Shown here: positions 1-10,225 of the stretch, piece by piece | Layout: each line of letters opens with the position of its first letter | Numbering within the stretch: the first letter of the stretch is position 1 | Assembly (NCBI RefSeq): GCF_030316765.1 | Contig: NZ_JASZYT010000001.1 | Location: 1 to 64,000, forward strand | Source: Variovorax saccharolyticus | GTDB taxonomy: Bacteria; Pseudomonadota; Gammaproteobacteria; Burkholderiales; Burkholderiaceae_C | Direction of reading: 5' to 3' | DNA: 64,000 nucleotides | Notes under the pieces: generated by a model | Databases searched by the model: none | The model's input: only the letters and a program-made list of their open reading frames with translations | Told to the model about the DNA's origin: nothing | Program-made: the position numbers and the translations under genes

Positions 1-1
1 C

Positions 2-1003
2 ATGAAGGTGCTGGGCTATGTCGACCTGCCCGAGACCATGAAGGAGCCGACCGAGATCTCGGCGGCCACCGGCGTCGAGTTCGAGAGCTACCACCGCGTC
101 TACACACCGGGTTCCACGGGCAGCTCGTTCGTGGATTACGCCCGGCTGCCGCTGACCAACGAGACGAACCGCACCAGCTTCTACTCGGGTGTCAACAGGG
201 ACACGTTCGCGCAGGCGGGGATGGCGGTGGTGCTCTCCAAGAGCGAGAAGCGCGCGGCGTTCGTCGACCTGCGGCCGCTGTTCCGCTACTACCGCGAGCA
301 GTACTTCGGCGGCACGAAGGCGGCCTTCGACGCCCGGATGGCGAGCCGGGGCCCGGCGGCCAACCAGTGGCCGTACACCTTCACGCAAGACGCCTCGCAG
401 CAGCCGGTGGTGGCCCGCGTGGTGGACCTCGCCAACCGGCCGACGGCGGTCAAGGTGAGTCTCACGGCGTACTACTCGCGGGCCTGGATCGCGACGCAGG
501 ACGGACAGCTGCACATCTACAAGCTGGGCAACTACCTGAACTCGGCGACCGCGGGAGCGCCCAGCGAGCTGGTGGAAGCCGGCAGCGTGGCGGTGGGCCG
601 CAACCCGACCGGCCTGGCCTATTCCAAGCATGAGAGCGGCAGCCTGATCGTCACCTCGCGCGGGGACCGGCGCATCGACTGGGTGCGCTTCTCGGCCGAT
701 AACAATTCGGGCGCGACGCGGGCTTCGGAAGGGCTGCAGCTGACCGATTCCAGCCTGGTGGACCCGATCTCGGCGGAGGACGCGGACGTCCACGGCACGC
801 AGCACGCGGTGGTGTCGGTGGCGGACTATGGCGGATCGAAGGTGTCGAACTACCGCTACGGCCCGGTGATCTTCACGACCAACCCGGGGTGGAGCTGCCA
901 GCCGCCCAACGGCTGCCCCATCGGGTCGGGCAAGTTCGAGTACGGCGGCAGCTTCCCGCTGCCGGGTGGCCCGTTCCACGTCGTCAGCTCGAACATCCCC
1001 TGA
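2..1003 (+). CDS. Uncharacterised protein, C-terminal part (cut by window edge)
   Basis: An open frame enters from the left edge and ends at TGA 1001-1003, giving at least 333 residues. The first ATG (base 2) has no visible ribosome site and is probably internal. I do not recognise the family. The middle part, with phrases such as WIATQDGQLHIYKLGN and GSLIVTSRGDRRIDWVRF, reads like successive blades of a beta-propeller of the YncE/WD40-like kind. No membrane segment is seen in the visible part. An 11-bp stem-loop follows the stop by 13 bases. The function is unknown, and the N-terminus with any signal peptide lies outside the window. Confidence 0.7.
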   Translation: MKVLGYVDLPETMKEPTEISAATGVEFESYHRVYTPGSTGSSFVDYARLPLTNETNRTSFYSGVNRDTFAQAGMAVVLSKSEKRAAFVDLRPLFRYYREQYFGGTKAAFDARMASRGPAANQWPYTFTQDASQQPVVARVVDLANRPTAVKVSLTAYYSRAWIATQDGQLHIYKLGNYLNSATAGAPSELVEAGSVAVGRNPTGLAYSKHESGSLIVTSRGDRRIDWVRFSADNNSGATRASEGLQLTDSSLVDPISAEDADVHGTQHAVVSVADYGGSKVSNYRYGPVIFTTNPGWSCQPPNGCPIGSGKFEYGGSFPLPGGPFHVVSSNIP

Positions 1004-1016
1004 CGTTGACGCCGCT

Positions 1017-1048
1017 TTCGGCCCCGCTGCGCCTGCGGCGGGGCCGAA
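1017..1048 (+). terminator. Stem-loop behind the first gene, probable terminator
   Basis: Bases 1017-1027 pair perfectly with 1038-1048 (11 bp, GC-rich, TTCGG...CCGAA ends) around a 10-base loop. Only a short AATT follows, so a classic U-tract is missing. The position directly behind the stop at 1003 supports a terminator or mRNA-stabilising role. Confidence 0.5.
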
Positions 1049-1165
1049 TTAGGCAAGCCGGGCGGGCCGCGGGTGGCCCGCCTCCGGCATGGGCCAACGG
1101 CCTGACTTAAAATTCGCCCCCCTGGTTCGTGGGCGCGAAGCGCCCGACCGAGGCGACCCCTCCCG

Positions 1166-4100
1166 ATGAATGCTCCGACCGCGTTGACGGCGTTGTTGTC
1201 GCAGGCCGCAGAGCCTGCGCGACTGCGTGAGATCCCCTACAACTACACCAGCTTTTCCGATCGCGAGATCGTCATTCGCCTGCTGGGCGAGCGTGGCTGG
1301 GAGCTGCTGCAAAGCCTGCGCTCCGAGCGCCGCACCGGCCGCTCGGCCCGCATGCTCTACGAGGTGCTGGGCGATATCTGGGTCGTCCGGCGCAATCCCT
1401 ACCTGGTCGACGACCTGCTGGACAACCCGCGCCGCCGCGGCCAGCTGGTCGAGGCGCTCAACCACCGCCTGGGCGAGGTCCAGAAGCGGCGCACGCCCGA
1501 CAGCGACGCCCAGCGCGATGTTTCGGTCGGCGAGCTGACCGGCCTGGTGGCACGCGCCGTGGCCACCTTCGACGCCATGTTCCGCGAGGTCGCGGCCCTG
1601 CGGCGCAAGGCCACGCGCGAACTTCGCCGCGTCACCGCCAAGGACAACATCAAGTTCGACGGCCTGTCGCGCGTGTCGCACGTGACCGACGCCACCGACT
1701 GGCGGGTCGAATATCCCTTCGTCGTGCTGACGCCCGACACTGAGGCCGAGATGGCCGGCCTGGTCAAGGGCTGCATCGAGCTCGGCCTGACCATCGTGCC
1801 GCGCGGCGGCGGCACCGGCTACACCGGCGGCGCCATTCCGCTCACCTGGAACAGCGCGGTCATCAACACCGAGAAGCTCGAGTCCATGACCGAGGTCGAG
1901 ATGCGCGAGCTGCCGGGCCTCGCGGCGCCAGTGCCGACGATCTGGACCGAGGCCGGCGTCGTGACCCAGCGTGTGGCCGACGCGGCCGAGCGGGCCGGTT
2001 TCGTGTTCGCGGTCGACCCGACCTCGGCCGAGGCCTCCTGCGTCGGCGGCAACGTCGCGATGAACGCCGGCGGCAAGAAGGCGGTGCTGTGGGGCACCGC
2101 GCTCGACAACCTGGCCTCATGGCGGATGGTCACGCCCGATGCCGAATGGCTCGAGGTCACGCGGATCGGACACAACCTCGGCAAGATCCATGACGCCGAC
2201 AGCGCGGTGTTCGAGTTGCAGTACTTCGCCGCCGACGGCAAGACTGCGCTGCGCACCGAGCGGCTCGAGATCCCGGGCAAGACCTTCCGCAAGGAAGGGC
2301 TCGGCAAGGACGTGACGGACAAGTTCCTGTCGGGCCTGCCGGGCATCCAGAAGGAAGGCTGCGACGGCCTGATCACCAGCGCGCGCTGGGTCGTGCACCG
2401 CATGCCGGCCCACACCCGCACCGTGTGCCTCGAGTTCTTCGGCAATGCCAAGGACGCGGTGCCCAGCATCGTCGAGATCAAGGACTTCATGTTCGCCGAG
2501 CAGAAGCGCTCGGGCGTGCTGCTCGCCGGCCTGGAGCACCTGGACGACCGCTATCTCAAGGCGGTCGGCTACGCGACCAAGTCCAAGCGCCACGGCGGCC
2601 TGCCGAAGATGGTGCTGTTCGGCGACATCGCCGGCGACGACGCCGACACCGTCGCCCGCGTCACCTCCGAGGTGGTGCGCATCGCCAACTCGCGCAGCGG
2701 CGAGGGCTTCATCGCGATCAGCCCCGAGGCGCGCAAGAAGTTCTGGCTCGACCGCAAGCGCACGGCGGCCATCAGCCGCCACACCAACGCCTTCAAGATC
2801 AACGAGGACGTGGTGATCCCGCTGCCGCGGATGGCCGAGTACACCGACGGCATCGAGCGCATCAACATCGAGCTGTCGCTGCAGAACAAGATCGCGCTGG
2901 CCGATGAACTCGAAGCCTTCCTGGCGCGCGGCAACCTGCCGCTGGGCAAGAGCGACGACGCCAACGACATCCCTTCCGCCGAGTTGCTGGAAGACCGCGT
3001 GGCGCAGGCCGTGGCGCTGGTGCGCGAAGTGCGTTCGCTGTGGCAGGGGTGGCTCGACAACGTCGAGGCGCTGTTTCCACAACTGCAGGACCACTCGCTG
3101 CGCGCCAGCTGGAAGACGCAGATCCGCACGCCGCTGGCGACCATCTTCTCGGGAGCCGAATTCGCGCCGATCCTGGCCGAATGCAACCAGATCCACCAGC
3201 GCGTGCTCAAGGGCCGCGTATGGGTCGCGCTGCACATGCACGCCGGCGACGGCAACGTGCACACCAACCTCCCGGTCAACAGCGACAACTACGAGATGCT
3301 GCAGACCGCCCACGCGGCCGTCGTGCGCATCATGGCGCTGGCGCGCAGCCTCGATGGCGTGATCTCGGGCGAACACGGCATCGGCATCACGAAGATCGAG
3401 TTCCTGAGCGACGCCGAGCTGCAGCCCTTCACCGACTACAAGAAGAAGGTCGACCCCGAAGGCCGCTTCAACAAGGGCAAGCTGCTGCGCGGCAGCGAGC
3501 ATGCCGGCGCCGACGGCCGCACGCTGCATTCCGACCTGACCAACGCCTACACGCCGAGCTTCGGCCTGATGGGGCACGAGTCGATCATCATGCAGCAGAG
3601 CGACATCGGCGCCATTGCCGACAGCGTCAAGGACTGCCTGCGCTGCGGCAAGTGCAAGCCGGTGTGCGCCACCCACGTGCCGCGCGCCAACCTGCTCTAT
3701 TCGCCGCGCAACAAGATCCTCGCGACTTCGCTGCTGGTGGAGGCCTTCCTGTACGAGGAGCAGACCCGGCGCGGCGTCAGCATCAAGCACTGGGAAGAGT
3801 TCGAGGACGTCGCCGACCACTGCACCGTGTGCCACAAGTGCCTCACGCCGTGCCCGGTCAACATCGACTTCGGCGACGTCTCGATGAACATGCGCAACCT
3901 GCTGCGCAAGATGGGGCAGAAGTCATTCCGGCCCGGCAATGCGGCGGCGATGTTCTTCCTCAATGCGACCAGTCCGCAGACCATCAAGCTGATGCGCACC
4001 GGCATGGTCGACATCGGCTTCAAGGCCCAGCGCATGGCCAACGACCTGCTGCGCGGCCTGGCGAAGAAGCAGACCGCCGCCCCTCCGGCAACCCTGGGCC

Positions 4101-5053
4101 CGGCGCCGGTCAAGGAGCAGGTGATCCACTTCATCAACAAGAAGATGCCGGGCGGCCTGCCCAAGAAGACGGCGCGGGCGCTGCTCGACATCGAGGATGC
4201 CGACTACGTCCCGATCATCCGCAACCCGCAGGCGACGACGCCCGAGACCGAGGCCGTGTTCTATTTCCCGGGCTGCGGCTCGGAGCGCCTGTTCTCTCAG
4301 GTCGGCCTCGCCACGCAGGCGATGCTGTGGCATGCGGGCGTGCAGACCGTGCTGCCGCCGGGCTACCTGTGCTGCGGCTATCCGCAGCGCGGCAGCGGCC
4401 AGTTCGACAAGGCCGACAAGATGATCACCGACAACCGGGTGCTCTTCCACCGTGTCGCCAACACGCTGAACTACCTCGACATCAAGACCGTGGTGGTGAG
4501 CTGCGGTACCTGCTACGACCAGCTGCAGGGCTACCAGTTCGACAAGATCTTCCCGGGCTGCCGCATCATCGACATCCACGAGTACCTGCTCGAGAAGGGC
4601 ATCACGCTCGGCGATGCAGGCGGTGGCGGCTACCTCTACCACGACCCCTGCCACACGCCGATGAAGCTGCAGGATCCGATGAAGACCGTGAAGGCGCTGG
4701 TCGGCGACAACGTGCTCAAGAACGACCGCTGCTGCGGCGAATCCGGCACGCTGGGCGTGACCCGTCCGGACATCTCGACGCAGATCCGCTTCCGCAAGGA
4801 AGAAGAGCTCAAGAAGGGCGAGGCTGCGCTGCGCGATGCCGGCCAGGTGGCGCCCGAGGCCAACGTCAAGATCCTGACCAGCTGCCCCAGCTGCCTGCAG
4901 GGCCTGAGCCGCTACGGCAACGACCTGAACAACGGCCTGCTCGAAGCCGACTACATCGTGGTCGAGATGGCCAACAAGATCCTCGGCGCCGACTGGATGC
5001 CGGCCTATGTGGCGGCCGCCAACCAGGGCGGCATCGAACGCGTGCTGGTGTGA
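1166..5053 (+). CDS. DUF3683/FAD-linked oxidase/4Fe-4S/CCG-domain giant oxidoreductase
   Basis: This 1295-residue fusion has an N-terminal DUF3683-like region (about 20-130). An FAD-binding PCMH module follows, with the flavin motif [11 protein letters not shown] near 212. An FAD-oxidase C-terminal domain carries [12 protein letters not shown] near 690 and GEHGIG just beyond. Two 4Fe-4S motifs, [11 protein letters not shown] (about 824) and [11 protein letters not shown] (about 886), lead to two CCG domains with FPGCG...CCGYP and HDPCH...CCGESG between about 1033 and 1200. The layout joins a GlcD/Dld-like flavoprotein to a GlcF/LldE-like Fe-S subunit in one chain. It probably oxidises a 2-hydroxyacid such as D-lactate or glycolate and passes electrons to quinone, but the substrate is inferred. 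The HIT gene overlaps its stop. Confidence 0.9.
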   Translation: MNAPTALTALLSQAAEPARLREIPYNYTSFSDREIVIRLLGERGWELLQSLRSERRTGRSARMLYEVLGDIWVVRRNPYLVDDLLDNPRRRGQLVEALNHRLGEVQKRRTPDSDAQRDVSVGELTGLVARAVATFDAMFREVAALRRKATRELRRVTAKDNIKFDGLSRVSHVTDATDWRVEYPFVVLTPDTEAEMAGLVKGCIELGLTIVPRGGGTGYTGGAIPLTWNSAVINTEKLESMTEVEMRELPGLAAPVPTIWTEAGVVTQRVADAAERAGFVFAVDPTSAEASCVGGNVAMNAGGKKAVLWGTALDNLASWRMVTPDAEWLEVTRIGHNLGKIHDADSAVFELQYFAADGKTALRTERLEIPGKTFRKEGLGKDVTDKFLSGLPGIQKEGCDGLITSARWVVHRMPAHTRTVCLEFFGNAKDAVPSIVEIKDFMFAEQKRSGVLLAGLEHLDDRYLKAVGYATKSKRHGGLPKMVLFGDIAGDDADTVARVTSEVVRIANSRSGEGFIAISPEARKKFWLDRKRTAAISRHTNAFKINEDVVIPLPRMAEYTDGIERINIELSLQNKIALADELEAFLARGNLPLGKSDDANDIPSAELLEDRVAQAVALVREVRSLWQGWLDNVEALFPQLQDHSLRASWKTQIRTPLATIFSGAEFAPILAECNQIHQRVLKGRVWVALHMHAGDGNVHTNLPVNSDNYEMLQTAHAAVVRIMALARSLDGVISGEHGIGITKIEFLSDAELQPFTDYKKKVDPEGRFNKGKLLRGSEHAGADGRTLHSDLTNAYTPSFGLMGHESIIMQQSDIGAIADSVKDCLRCGKCKPVCATHVPRANLLYSPRNKILATSLLVEAFLYEEQTRRGVSIKHWEEFEDVADHCTVCHKCLTPCPVNIDFGDVSMNMRNLLRKMGQKSFRPGNAAAMFFLNATSPQTIKLMRTGMVDIGFKAQRMANDLLRGLAKKQTAAPPATLGPAPVKEQVIHFINKKMPGGLPKKTARALLDIEDADYVPIIRNPQATTPETEAVFYFPGCGSERLFSQVGLATQAMLWHAGVQTVLPPGYLCCGYPQRGSGQFDKADKMITDNRVLFHRVANTLNYLDIKTVVVSCGTCYDQLQGYQFDKIFPGCRIIDIHEYLLEKGITLGDAGGGGYLYHDPCHTPMKLQDPMKTVKALVGDNVLKNDRCCGESGTLGVTRPDISTQIRFRKEEELKKGEAALRDAGQVAPEANVKILTSCPSCLQGLSRYGNDLNNGLLEADYIVVEMANKILGADWMPAYVAAANQGGIERVLV

Positions 5054-5499
5054 GCGCGCCGATGCTCGTGGCGGGTTGCCCGCTGTGCGATGGGCCCGGT
5101 GGCCGCGAGGTCTTCCGGGGCGCGAAGCTGCGCGTCATCCATGCGGCCGAAGCGGGCTTTCCGGCCTTCTACCGCGTGGTCTGGACCGATCATGTGGCCG
5201 AATGGTCGGAGCTGGCGCCAGCCGACCGCGCCCTGTGCATGGAGGCCGTGGCGGTCGTGGAGCAGTGCCTGCGCGATGCGCTGTCGCCGGCCAAGATCAA
5301 CCTGGCCGCGCTCGGCAACATGGTCCCGCACCTGCACTGGCACGTGATCGCGCGCTTCGAGTGGGACAGCCGTTTTCCCTCGCCCGTCTGGGCCGCGGCG
5401 CAGCGCGCCGCCGACCCGCAGCGCGAGCAGGCGATCGAGCATCAACTTGCGGCGCTGGAACGCGAGATGATCGGGCGTCTGGCGACAAGGAGTTTCTGA
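5050..5499 (+). CDS. HIT family nucleotide hydrolase/transferase
   Basis: A 149-residue HIT-family protein. The histidine triad is visible as HLHWHV, preceded by [10 protein letters not shown] as is usual in this family. The early CPLCDG gives a possible zinc-type Cys pair. HIT proteins hydrolyse nucleoside-phosphoramidate or dinucleotide bonds; the substrate here cannot be told. I chose the GTG at 5050 because it overlaps the previous TGA (GTGTGA), suggesting coupled translation. ATG 5062 is the alternative and would shorten the protein by four residues. The stop overlaps the next start (TGATG at 5497-5501). Confidence 0.85.
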   Translation: MSAPMLVAGCPLCDGPGGREVFRGAKLRVIHAAEAGFPAFYRVVWTDHVAEWSELAPADRALCMEAVAVVEQCLRDALSPAKINLAALGNMVPHLHWHVIARFEWDSRFPSPVWAAAQRAADPQREQAIEHQLAALEREMIGRLATRSF

Positions 5500-5930
5500 T
5501 GGCAGGTTTGAAGACGGGCGCACCGACGCCCCAGTCGATCACGGTGCACGGCCAGTCGCGTGTGCTCGAAGTGGGATTTTCCGACGGCGAGACTTTCCGC
5601 ATCCCGTTCGAGTTGATGCGCATCTACTCGCCGTCGGCCGAAGTGCAGGGCCACGGGCCCGGCCAGGAGATCCTGCAGACCGGAAAGCGCGAGGTCGAAC
5701 TGGTCGACCTGCAGCCGGTCGGCAACTACGCGGTGCAGCCGACCTTCAGCGACGGCCATGACAGCGGGATCTTCTCCTGGGACCTGCTGTACGACCTCGG
5801 TGCCCGGGAGGCCGAACTGTGGGCCGAGTACGAACGCCGGCTCGCCGCAGCAGGCGTCGATCGCGACGCACCGATGGCCGACAAGCCGGCCGCATCGGGC
5901 CACGGCGGGCACGCCTGCAGCAGCCACTGA
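5499..5930 (+). CDS. DUF971 (gamma-butyrobetaine hydroxylase-like N-terminal domain) protein
   Basis: A 143-residue protein made of one DUF971 domain. Residues such as SRVLEVGFSDGE, RIPFELMRIYSPSAEVQGH and FSDGHDSGIFSWDLLYDL match the family. The domain also occurs at the N-terminus of gamma-butyrobetaine hydroxylases and next to Mrp-type Fe-S proteins. The His- and Cys-bearing tail GHGGHACSSH could bind metal (inference). The start overlaps the HIT gene stop by one base, so the large oxidoreductase, HIT and DUF971 genes look like one transcript. Its molecular role is not established. Confidence 0.88.
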   Translation: MAGLKTGAPTPQSITVHGQSRVLEVGFSDGETFRIPFELMRIYSPSAEVQGHGPGQEILQTGKREVELVDLQPVGNYAVQPTFSDGHDSGIFSWDLLYDLGAREAELWAEYERRLAAAGVDRDAPMADKPAASGHGGHACSSH

Positions 5931-5941
5931 GCAACGAAATT

Positions 5942-5965
5942 CCGGATTCCTTGCGGGGTATCCGG
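5942..5965. other. Stem-loop between DUF971 gene and ubiE
   Basis: CCGGAT (5942-5947) and ATCCGG (5960-5965) form a perfect 6-bp inverted repeat, with a possible extra CC/GG pair inside. No T-run follows. It may be a weak terminator or chance structure in GC-rich DNA. Confidence 0.25.
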
Positions 5966-6000
5966 CTTGATGTGAACGCTTCCGGCCTAACATCGGGGCT

Positions 6001-6732
6001 ATGAGCACCACCCATTTCGGATTCGAATCGGTCGACGAAAGCGACAAGGCCAAGCGCGTACGCGGCGTCTTCGATTCGGTCGCCTCCCGCTACGACCTCA
6101 TGAACGACCTGATGTCGATGGGTCTGCATCGGGCCTGGAAGGCCTACACGGTGATGGTCGCCAACGTCGGCGAAGGCTCCAAGGTGCTGGACATCGCAGG
6201 CGGCACCGGCGACCTGGCGCTGGCCTTCGCCAAGAAGGTGGGCGCCAGCGGCGAGGTCGTTCACACCGACATCAATGAAGCCATGCTGCGCACCGGTCGC
6301 GACCGTCTCCTCGATGCCGGCGTCGCCTTGCCGACGCTGGTCTGCGATGCCGAGAAACTGCCTTTCCCCGACGATCATTTCGACGTCGTGACGGTGGCCT
6401 TCGGCCTGCGCAACATGACCCACAAGGATGCCGCACTGAAGGAAATGAACCGCGTGCTGAAGCCGCGCGGCAAGTTGCTGGTGCTCGAGTTCTCCAAGGT
6501 CGCCAAGCCGCTGCAGAAAGCCTACGACTGGTATTCGTTCAGCGTGCTGCCGCGCCTGGGCAAGGTGGTGGCCGGCGACGACGCCAGCTACCGCTATCTG
6601 GCCGAGTCGATCCGCATGCATCCGGCCCAGGAAGATCTCAAGACCCTCATGAAGGAGGGCGGTTTCGGCCATGTGGACTATCACAACATGACGGGCGGCG
6701 TGGTCGCCCTGCATGTTGGAATCAAGTGTTGA
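6001..6732 (+). CDS. ubiE: Ubiquinone/menaquinone biosynthesis C-methyltransferase UbiE
   Basis: This 243-residue cytosolic SAM-dependent methyltransferase C-methylates the benzoquinol ring in ubiquinone synthesis. The N-terminal signature [14 protein letters not shown] and the SAM-binding loop [12 protein letters not shown] (about 64-75) are typical. So are [16 protein letters not shown] and the C-terminal [13 protein letters not shown]. Its length is normal for the family. It opens a ubi locus (ubiE, Tim44-like gene, ubiJ, ubiB) on the same strand. The next reading frame begins only about 27 bases past the stop. Confidence 0.97.
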   Translation: MSTTHFGFESVDESDKAKRVRGVFDSVASRYDLMNDLMSMGLHRAWKAYTVMVANVGEGSKVLDIAGGTGDLALAFAKKVGASGEVVHTDINEAMLRTGRDRLLDAGVALPTLVCDAEKLPFPDDHFDVVTVAFGLRNMTHKDAALKEMNRVLKPRGKLLVLEFSKVAKPLQKAYDWYSFSVLPRLGKVVAGDDASYRYLAESIRMHPAQEDLKTLMKEGGFGHVDYHNMTGGVVALHVGIKC

Positions 6733-6758
6733 AGCTGTTTTTCGCCGTAGGAGACGTC

Positions 6759-7808
6759 ATGAAGAAATTTGGTTCGTTGTTGCTGGTGTGCGCCCTGGCT
6801 GTCGTGAGCATCGACGCCAGCGCTGCCCGGATGGGTGGTGGCCGTTCGGTCGGCAAGCAATCCAGCAACGTGACGCAGCGTCAGGCGACGCCGCCTGCCG
6901 CACCAGCGACCCCGGGTGCGCCGGCGCAGAACGCGACCAATGCCGCCGCCAAGCCCGCGACCGCGGCGCCGGCTGCGGCTGCACCGAAGCGGCCCTGGGC
7001 CGGCATGCTCGGCGGCCTGGCCGCCGGCCTCGGCCTGGCCTGGCTCGCGAACTCGCTCGGCCTCGGCGCCGCCTTCGGCAACATCCTCCTGATCGGCCTG
7101 CTGGTGCTGGCGGCCGTGGTCGTGTGGCGCATCTTTGCCGCCCGTTCGCGCTCGGCCGCAAGCTCGCCACGAACTGGCGGCTTCGCCTTCCAGGGCGCCG
7201 GCAGCCCGGCGGATGCCACGGCGCCGCCGCAGTACAGCCCCCGCAACGTCGGCAACGATGCCTCGGCCCGGCCTTGGGAAAGCAATGCCACCGCCTTCGA
7301 TGCCAGTGCGTCGCAGCCCGAGCATGCGGTCGATCGCCCGGTCGGGTCGTCGATGGCCGGCGCGGCTGCCGCGGGCGGCAGCATGATCGGCTCGGCACTG
7401 GCCGGTTCGCAGTCCTGGGGCATTCCCGCGGGCTTCGATGCCGATGGCTTCCTGGCCGCAGCCAAGCGCAACTTCGTGACCTTGCAGGATGCCTGGGACC
7501 GCGCCGACATCGGCACCTTGCGTTCGATGATGACCGACGGCATGGTCGGCGAGATCCGCCAGCAACTCGCCGAGCGCGAGACCCATACCGGCGGCCAGAC
7601 CAACAAGACCGAAGTCGTGATGCTCGACGCCAAGCTGCTCGGCATCGAAGAGCTGCCCGATGCCTACCTGGCCAGCGTCGAGTTCTCCGGCATGATCCGC
7701 GAGGACGTGTCGGCAGGCCCGAGCCCGTTCCGCGAGGTCTGGAACATGACCAAGGACACCCAGGGCGGCAGCGGCTGGCTGGTGGCCGGCGTCCAAGCGC
7801 TGCAGTAA
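6759..7808 (+). CDS. Tim44 domain-containing membrane protein
   Basis: A 349-residue protein with an N-terminal signal/anchor (MKKFGSLLLVCALAVVSI). An Ala/Pro-rich linker follows, then two hydrophobic segments around 85-127 that include a Gly/Ala-rich stretch. A C-terminal Tim44-like domain covers about the last 120 residues (DGFLAAAKRNFVTLQDAWD onward). I chose ATG 6759 because TAGGAG lies five bases upstream; an in-frame ATG at 6726 would overlap ubiE and spoil the signal peptide. Bacterial Tim44-domain proteins are membrane-associated and poorly characterised. The place between ubiE and ubiJ suggests, but does not prove, a role near the quinone-synthesis membrane complex. Confidence 0.88.
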   Translation: MKKFGSLLLVCALAVVSIDASAARMGGGRSVGKQSSNVTQRQATPPAAPATPGAPAQNATNAAAKPATAAPAAAAPKRPWAGMLGGLAAGLGLAWLANSLGLGAAFGNILLIGLLVLAAVVVWRIFAARSRSAASSPRTGGFAFQGAGSPADATAPPQYSPRNVGNDASARPWESNATAFDASASQPEHAVDRPVGSSMAGAAAAGGSMIGSALAGSQSWGIPAGFDADGFLAAAKRNFVTLQDAWDRADIGTLRSMMTDGMVGEIRQQLAERETHTGGQTNKTEVVMLDAKLLGIEELPDAYLASVEFSGMIREDVSAGPSPFREVWNMTKDTQGGSGWLVAGVQALQ

Positions 7809-7810
7809 GG

Positions 7811-8082
7811 GCTCGCCCCCAGGTTGCCTCGCACTTCGTGTCGAGGCGCCCACCCCCTACCGGGGGCGCAGTCAGCGGCCCGGCAAAGCCGGTTCCGCGA
7901 CTGCCCACGAACAGGCGTGCGCTGCGCGCCGCCCAAGAACAAACCATCGCGCCAGTATTCCCCGGCCGGCGCAGCCAGGCCCGTTGGTGAAACACCGCGG
8001 AACCGGCTTCGCCGGGCCGCTGGTGTTGCCCCCGGTAGGGGGTGGGCGCCCGACACGAAGTGCGGGCAACCTGGGGGCGAGC
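7811..8082. repeat. Large imperfect inverted repeat element (arms about 88 bp)
   Basis: Bases 7811-7899 and 7996-8082 are inverted copies of each other, starting GCTCGCCCCCAGGTTGCC and ending CCGGTTCCGCG. They differ at a few positions and by small indels (for example TCGAGGCGCC versus TCGGGCGCC). The intervening 96 bases contain no convincing gene. The element fills almost the whole gap between the Tim44 gene and ubiJ. The transcript could fold into a very long hairpin. It resembles a MITE- or REP-type dispersed intergenic repeat; no second copy is in this window. Confidence 0.8.
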
Positions 8083-8095
8083 TGATAATACCGAC

Positions 8096-8647
8096 ATGGT
8101 TACACCATCGTCCCCATTCGCCTTTCTGGAAGACCTCGCCAACCGCGTCGGCAGCCGCCTGCAGCCGCCGGAGTGGGCAGTCCACGAAATCCAGCACCGT
8201 GCGGTGCTTTTCCTCAACCATGTGCTCCAGCAGGAGCCCGAAGCCCAGCAGCGCCTGCTGCGGGTGCAGGGTCGCGTGGTGCTGTTCCAGTGGCGCTTCG
8301 TGACCATGAAGCTGGTGGCCACGCCGGCCGGCCTGCTCGACCTGGCACCCGAGGGCGCCGCCGCCGAGCTCACCCTGGCCGTGACCGAGGAATCGCCCTT
8401 CGGCCTCGCCCGTGCAGCATTCAAGGGCGAGAAACCGGCGGTGCGCATCGAGGGCGACGTGCAGCTGGCGGCCGAGGTGAACTGGCTGGTCGACCATGTG
8501 CGCTGGGACGTCGAGGACGACCTGGCGCGCGCCATCGGCGACGTGCCGGCCCACACCATCGCCACCGGTGCCCGCCGGGTGGTGGAGGCGCTGCGGCAGT
8601 TCGTCGGCCAGCGCCCTGGCAAGGCCGATGGGCCTGCAGCCGAATGA
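8096..8647 (+). CDS. ubiJ: Ubiquinone biosynthesis accessory factor UbiJ (SCP2 domain)
   Basis: A 183-residue SCP2-like protein beginning [17 protein letters not shown]. UbiJ binds hydrophobic quinone intermediates and helps assemble the soluble Ubi complex. Its identity rests on the SCP2-type middle region ([14 protein letters not shown] to [11 protein letters not shown]), its size, and its position between ubiE and ubiB, the order known from E. coli. ATG 8096 lies just beyond the inverted-repeat element, so any promoter must overlap that element's right arm or TGATAATA (8083-8090). The stop overlaps the ubiB start (ATGA). Confidence 0.9.
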   Translation: MVTPSSPFAFLEDLANRVGSRLQPPEWAVHEIQHRAVLFLNHVLQQEPEAQQRLLRVQGRVVLFQWRFVTMKLVATPAGLLDLAPEGAAAELTLAVTEESPFGLARAAFKGEKPAVRIEGDVQLAAEVNWLVDHVRWDVEDDLARAIGDVPAHTIATGARRVVEALRQFVGQRPGKADGPAAE

Positions 8648-10209
8648 GGCGGATCTACCGCGGCGCCTTCATCGTCTGGGTCGCACTGCGCTACGGCCTC
8701 GACGAACTCGTCCTCACAAGTTTCCAGAAGCCCTGGCTCCGGGTGGTGGCCCGGATCGTCTCGGTCGGCCGCAATCTCGATGCGCCGCGCGGCCAGCGCC
8801 TGCGCGAGGCGCTGGAGCGGCTGGGGCCGATCTTCGTCAAGTTCGGCCAGGTGCTGTCGACCCGGCGCGACCTGTTGCCGCCCGACATCGCCGACGAGCT
8901 GGCCTGGCTGCAGGATCGGGTGCCGCCGTTCCCGTCCAAGGTGGCGATCGCCACCATCGAGCGCGCCTTCCGGCGCCCGGTGAGCGACATCTTCGTGCAG
9001 TTCGACGAGACGCCGGTGGCCAGCGCGTCGATCGCGCAGGTGCATTTCGCGACCGTTCGCCTGGCCGACGGCTCGGTGCGCGACGCGGCGGTCAAGGTGC
9101 TGCGCCCGGGCATGCGCGACGTGATCGAGAAAGACCTGGCGCTGATGGCCATGATGGCCGGCTGGGTCGAGGGCCTGTCGGCAGACGGCAAGCGCCTGAA
9201 GCCGCGCGAGGTGGTGGCCGAGTTCGACAAGTACCTGCACGACGAGCTCGACCTGGTGCGCGAGGCGGCCAATGCGGCCCAGCTTCGGCGCAACATGGAA
9301 AAGCTCAATCTCGTGCTGATCCCCGAGATGTACTGGGACTTCTGCCATCCCGAGGTGATGGTGATGGAGCGCATGAAGGGGGTGCCGATCGCCCAGCTCG
9401 ACCGCCTGCGCTCGGCCGGCGTCGACATCCCGAAGCTGGCGCGCGATGGCGTCACGATCTTCTTCACCCAGGTCTTTCGCGACGGCTTCTTCCACGCCGA
9501 CATGCACCCCGGCAACATCCAGGTCAGCCTGGAGCCCGAGACCTTCGGGCGCTACGTGTCGCTCGACTTCGGCATCATCGGCACGCTGACCGAGTCGGAC
9601 AAGGAGTACCTGGCGCAGAACTTCGTCGCCTTCTTCCGCCGCGACTACAAGCGCGTGGCCGAGTTGCATCTGGAAAGCGGATGGGTCCCGCACGGCACCC
9701 GCATCGACGAGCTCGAGGCGGCGATCCGCACCGTCTGCGAGCCCTACTTCGACCGGCCGCTCAAGGAGATCTCGCTCGGCATGGTGCTGATGCGCCTGTT
9801 CCAGACCTCGCGCCGCTTCCATGTCGAGATCCAGCCGCAGCTGGTGCTGCTGCAGAAGACCCTGCTCAACATCGAGGGGCTGGGCCGCCAGCTCGACCCC
9901 GAGCTGGACCTCTGGCACACCGCAAAGCCCTTTCTCGAGAAGTGGATGACCGACCAGATCGGCCCGCGCAAATTGTTCGAGCAGCTGCGCGCAGAGGCCC
10001 CGCGCTATGCAAAATTGCTGCCGCAGCTGCCTCGATTGATGCACGATTTCCTGGAAAATCGCCCCCCGGACCACCGCCGCGAATTGCTCGAACTGCTGGC
10101 CGCGCAGAAGCGCACCAACCGCCTGCTGCAGGCGATCATCTACGGTGGCATAGGTTTTGTATTGGGGTTGATCGCGATGCAGGTGCTGGTGCGCGTGCGT
10201 CTCTTCTGA
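8644..10209 (+). CDS. ubiB: Ubiquinone biosynthesis atypical kinase/ATPase UbiB
   Basis: A 521-residue member of the UbiB/ABC1/ADCK family, needed for ubiquinone synthesis at the inner membrane. Visible hallmarks are the KxGQ motif ([18 protein letters not shown]), the Ala-rich loop [19 protein letters not shown] and the metal-binding DFGIIG. One or two C-terminal membrane helices follow ([19 protein letters not shown]). The start ATG 8644 overlaps the ubiJ stop by four bases, so the two are probably translationally coupled. Length and C-terminal anchor are normal. Confidence 0.96.
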   Translation: MRRIYRGAFIVWVALRYGLDELVLTSFQKPWLRVVARIVSVGRNLDAPRGQRLREALERLGPIFVKFGQVLSTRRDLLPPDIADELAWLQDRVPPFPSKVAIATIERAFRRPVSDIFVQFDETPVASASIAQVHFATVRLADGSVRDAAVKVLRPGMRDVIEKDLALMAMMAGWVEGLSADGKRLKPREVVAEFDKYLHDELDLVREAANAAQLRRNMEKLNLVLIPEMYWDFCHPEVMVMERMKGVPIAQLDRLRSAGVDIPKLARDGVTIFFTQVFRDGFFHADMHPGNIQVSLEPETFGRYVSLDFGIIGTLTESDKEYLAQNFVAFFRRDYKRVAELHLESGWVPHGTRIDELEAAIRTVCEPYFDRPLKEISLGMVLMRLFQTSRRFHVEIQPQLVLLQKTLLNIEGLGRQLDPELDLWHTAKPFLEKWMTDQIGPRKLFEQLRAEAPRYAKLLPQLPRLMHDFLENRPPDHRRELLELLAAQKRTNRLLQAIIYGGIGFVLGLIAMQVLVRVRLF

Positions 10210-10225
10210 GAAAGGAATTGCTGCC

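Noticed and set aside
2117-3835. A minus-strand open frame of 572 codons inside the large oxidoreductase gene
   Set aside because: No family signature, and it mirrors third-position GC of the real gene on the plus strand.
7809-8095. Short open frames across the inverted-repeat element
   Set aside because: They are continuations of frames from neighbouring genes or basic Arg/Pro-rich strings. The arms are palindromic, which explains the opposing frames.
6757-10074. A minus-strand open frame of 1105 codons across the ubi genes
   Set aside because: Its translation is Arg/Ala/His-rich with no domain. It runs opposite to ubiJ, ubiB and the Tim44 gene, which are certain. Such frames are common in high-GC DNA.
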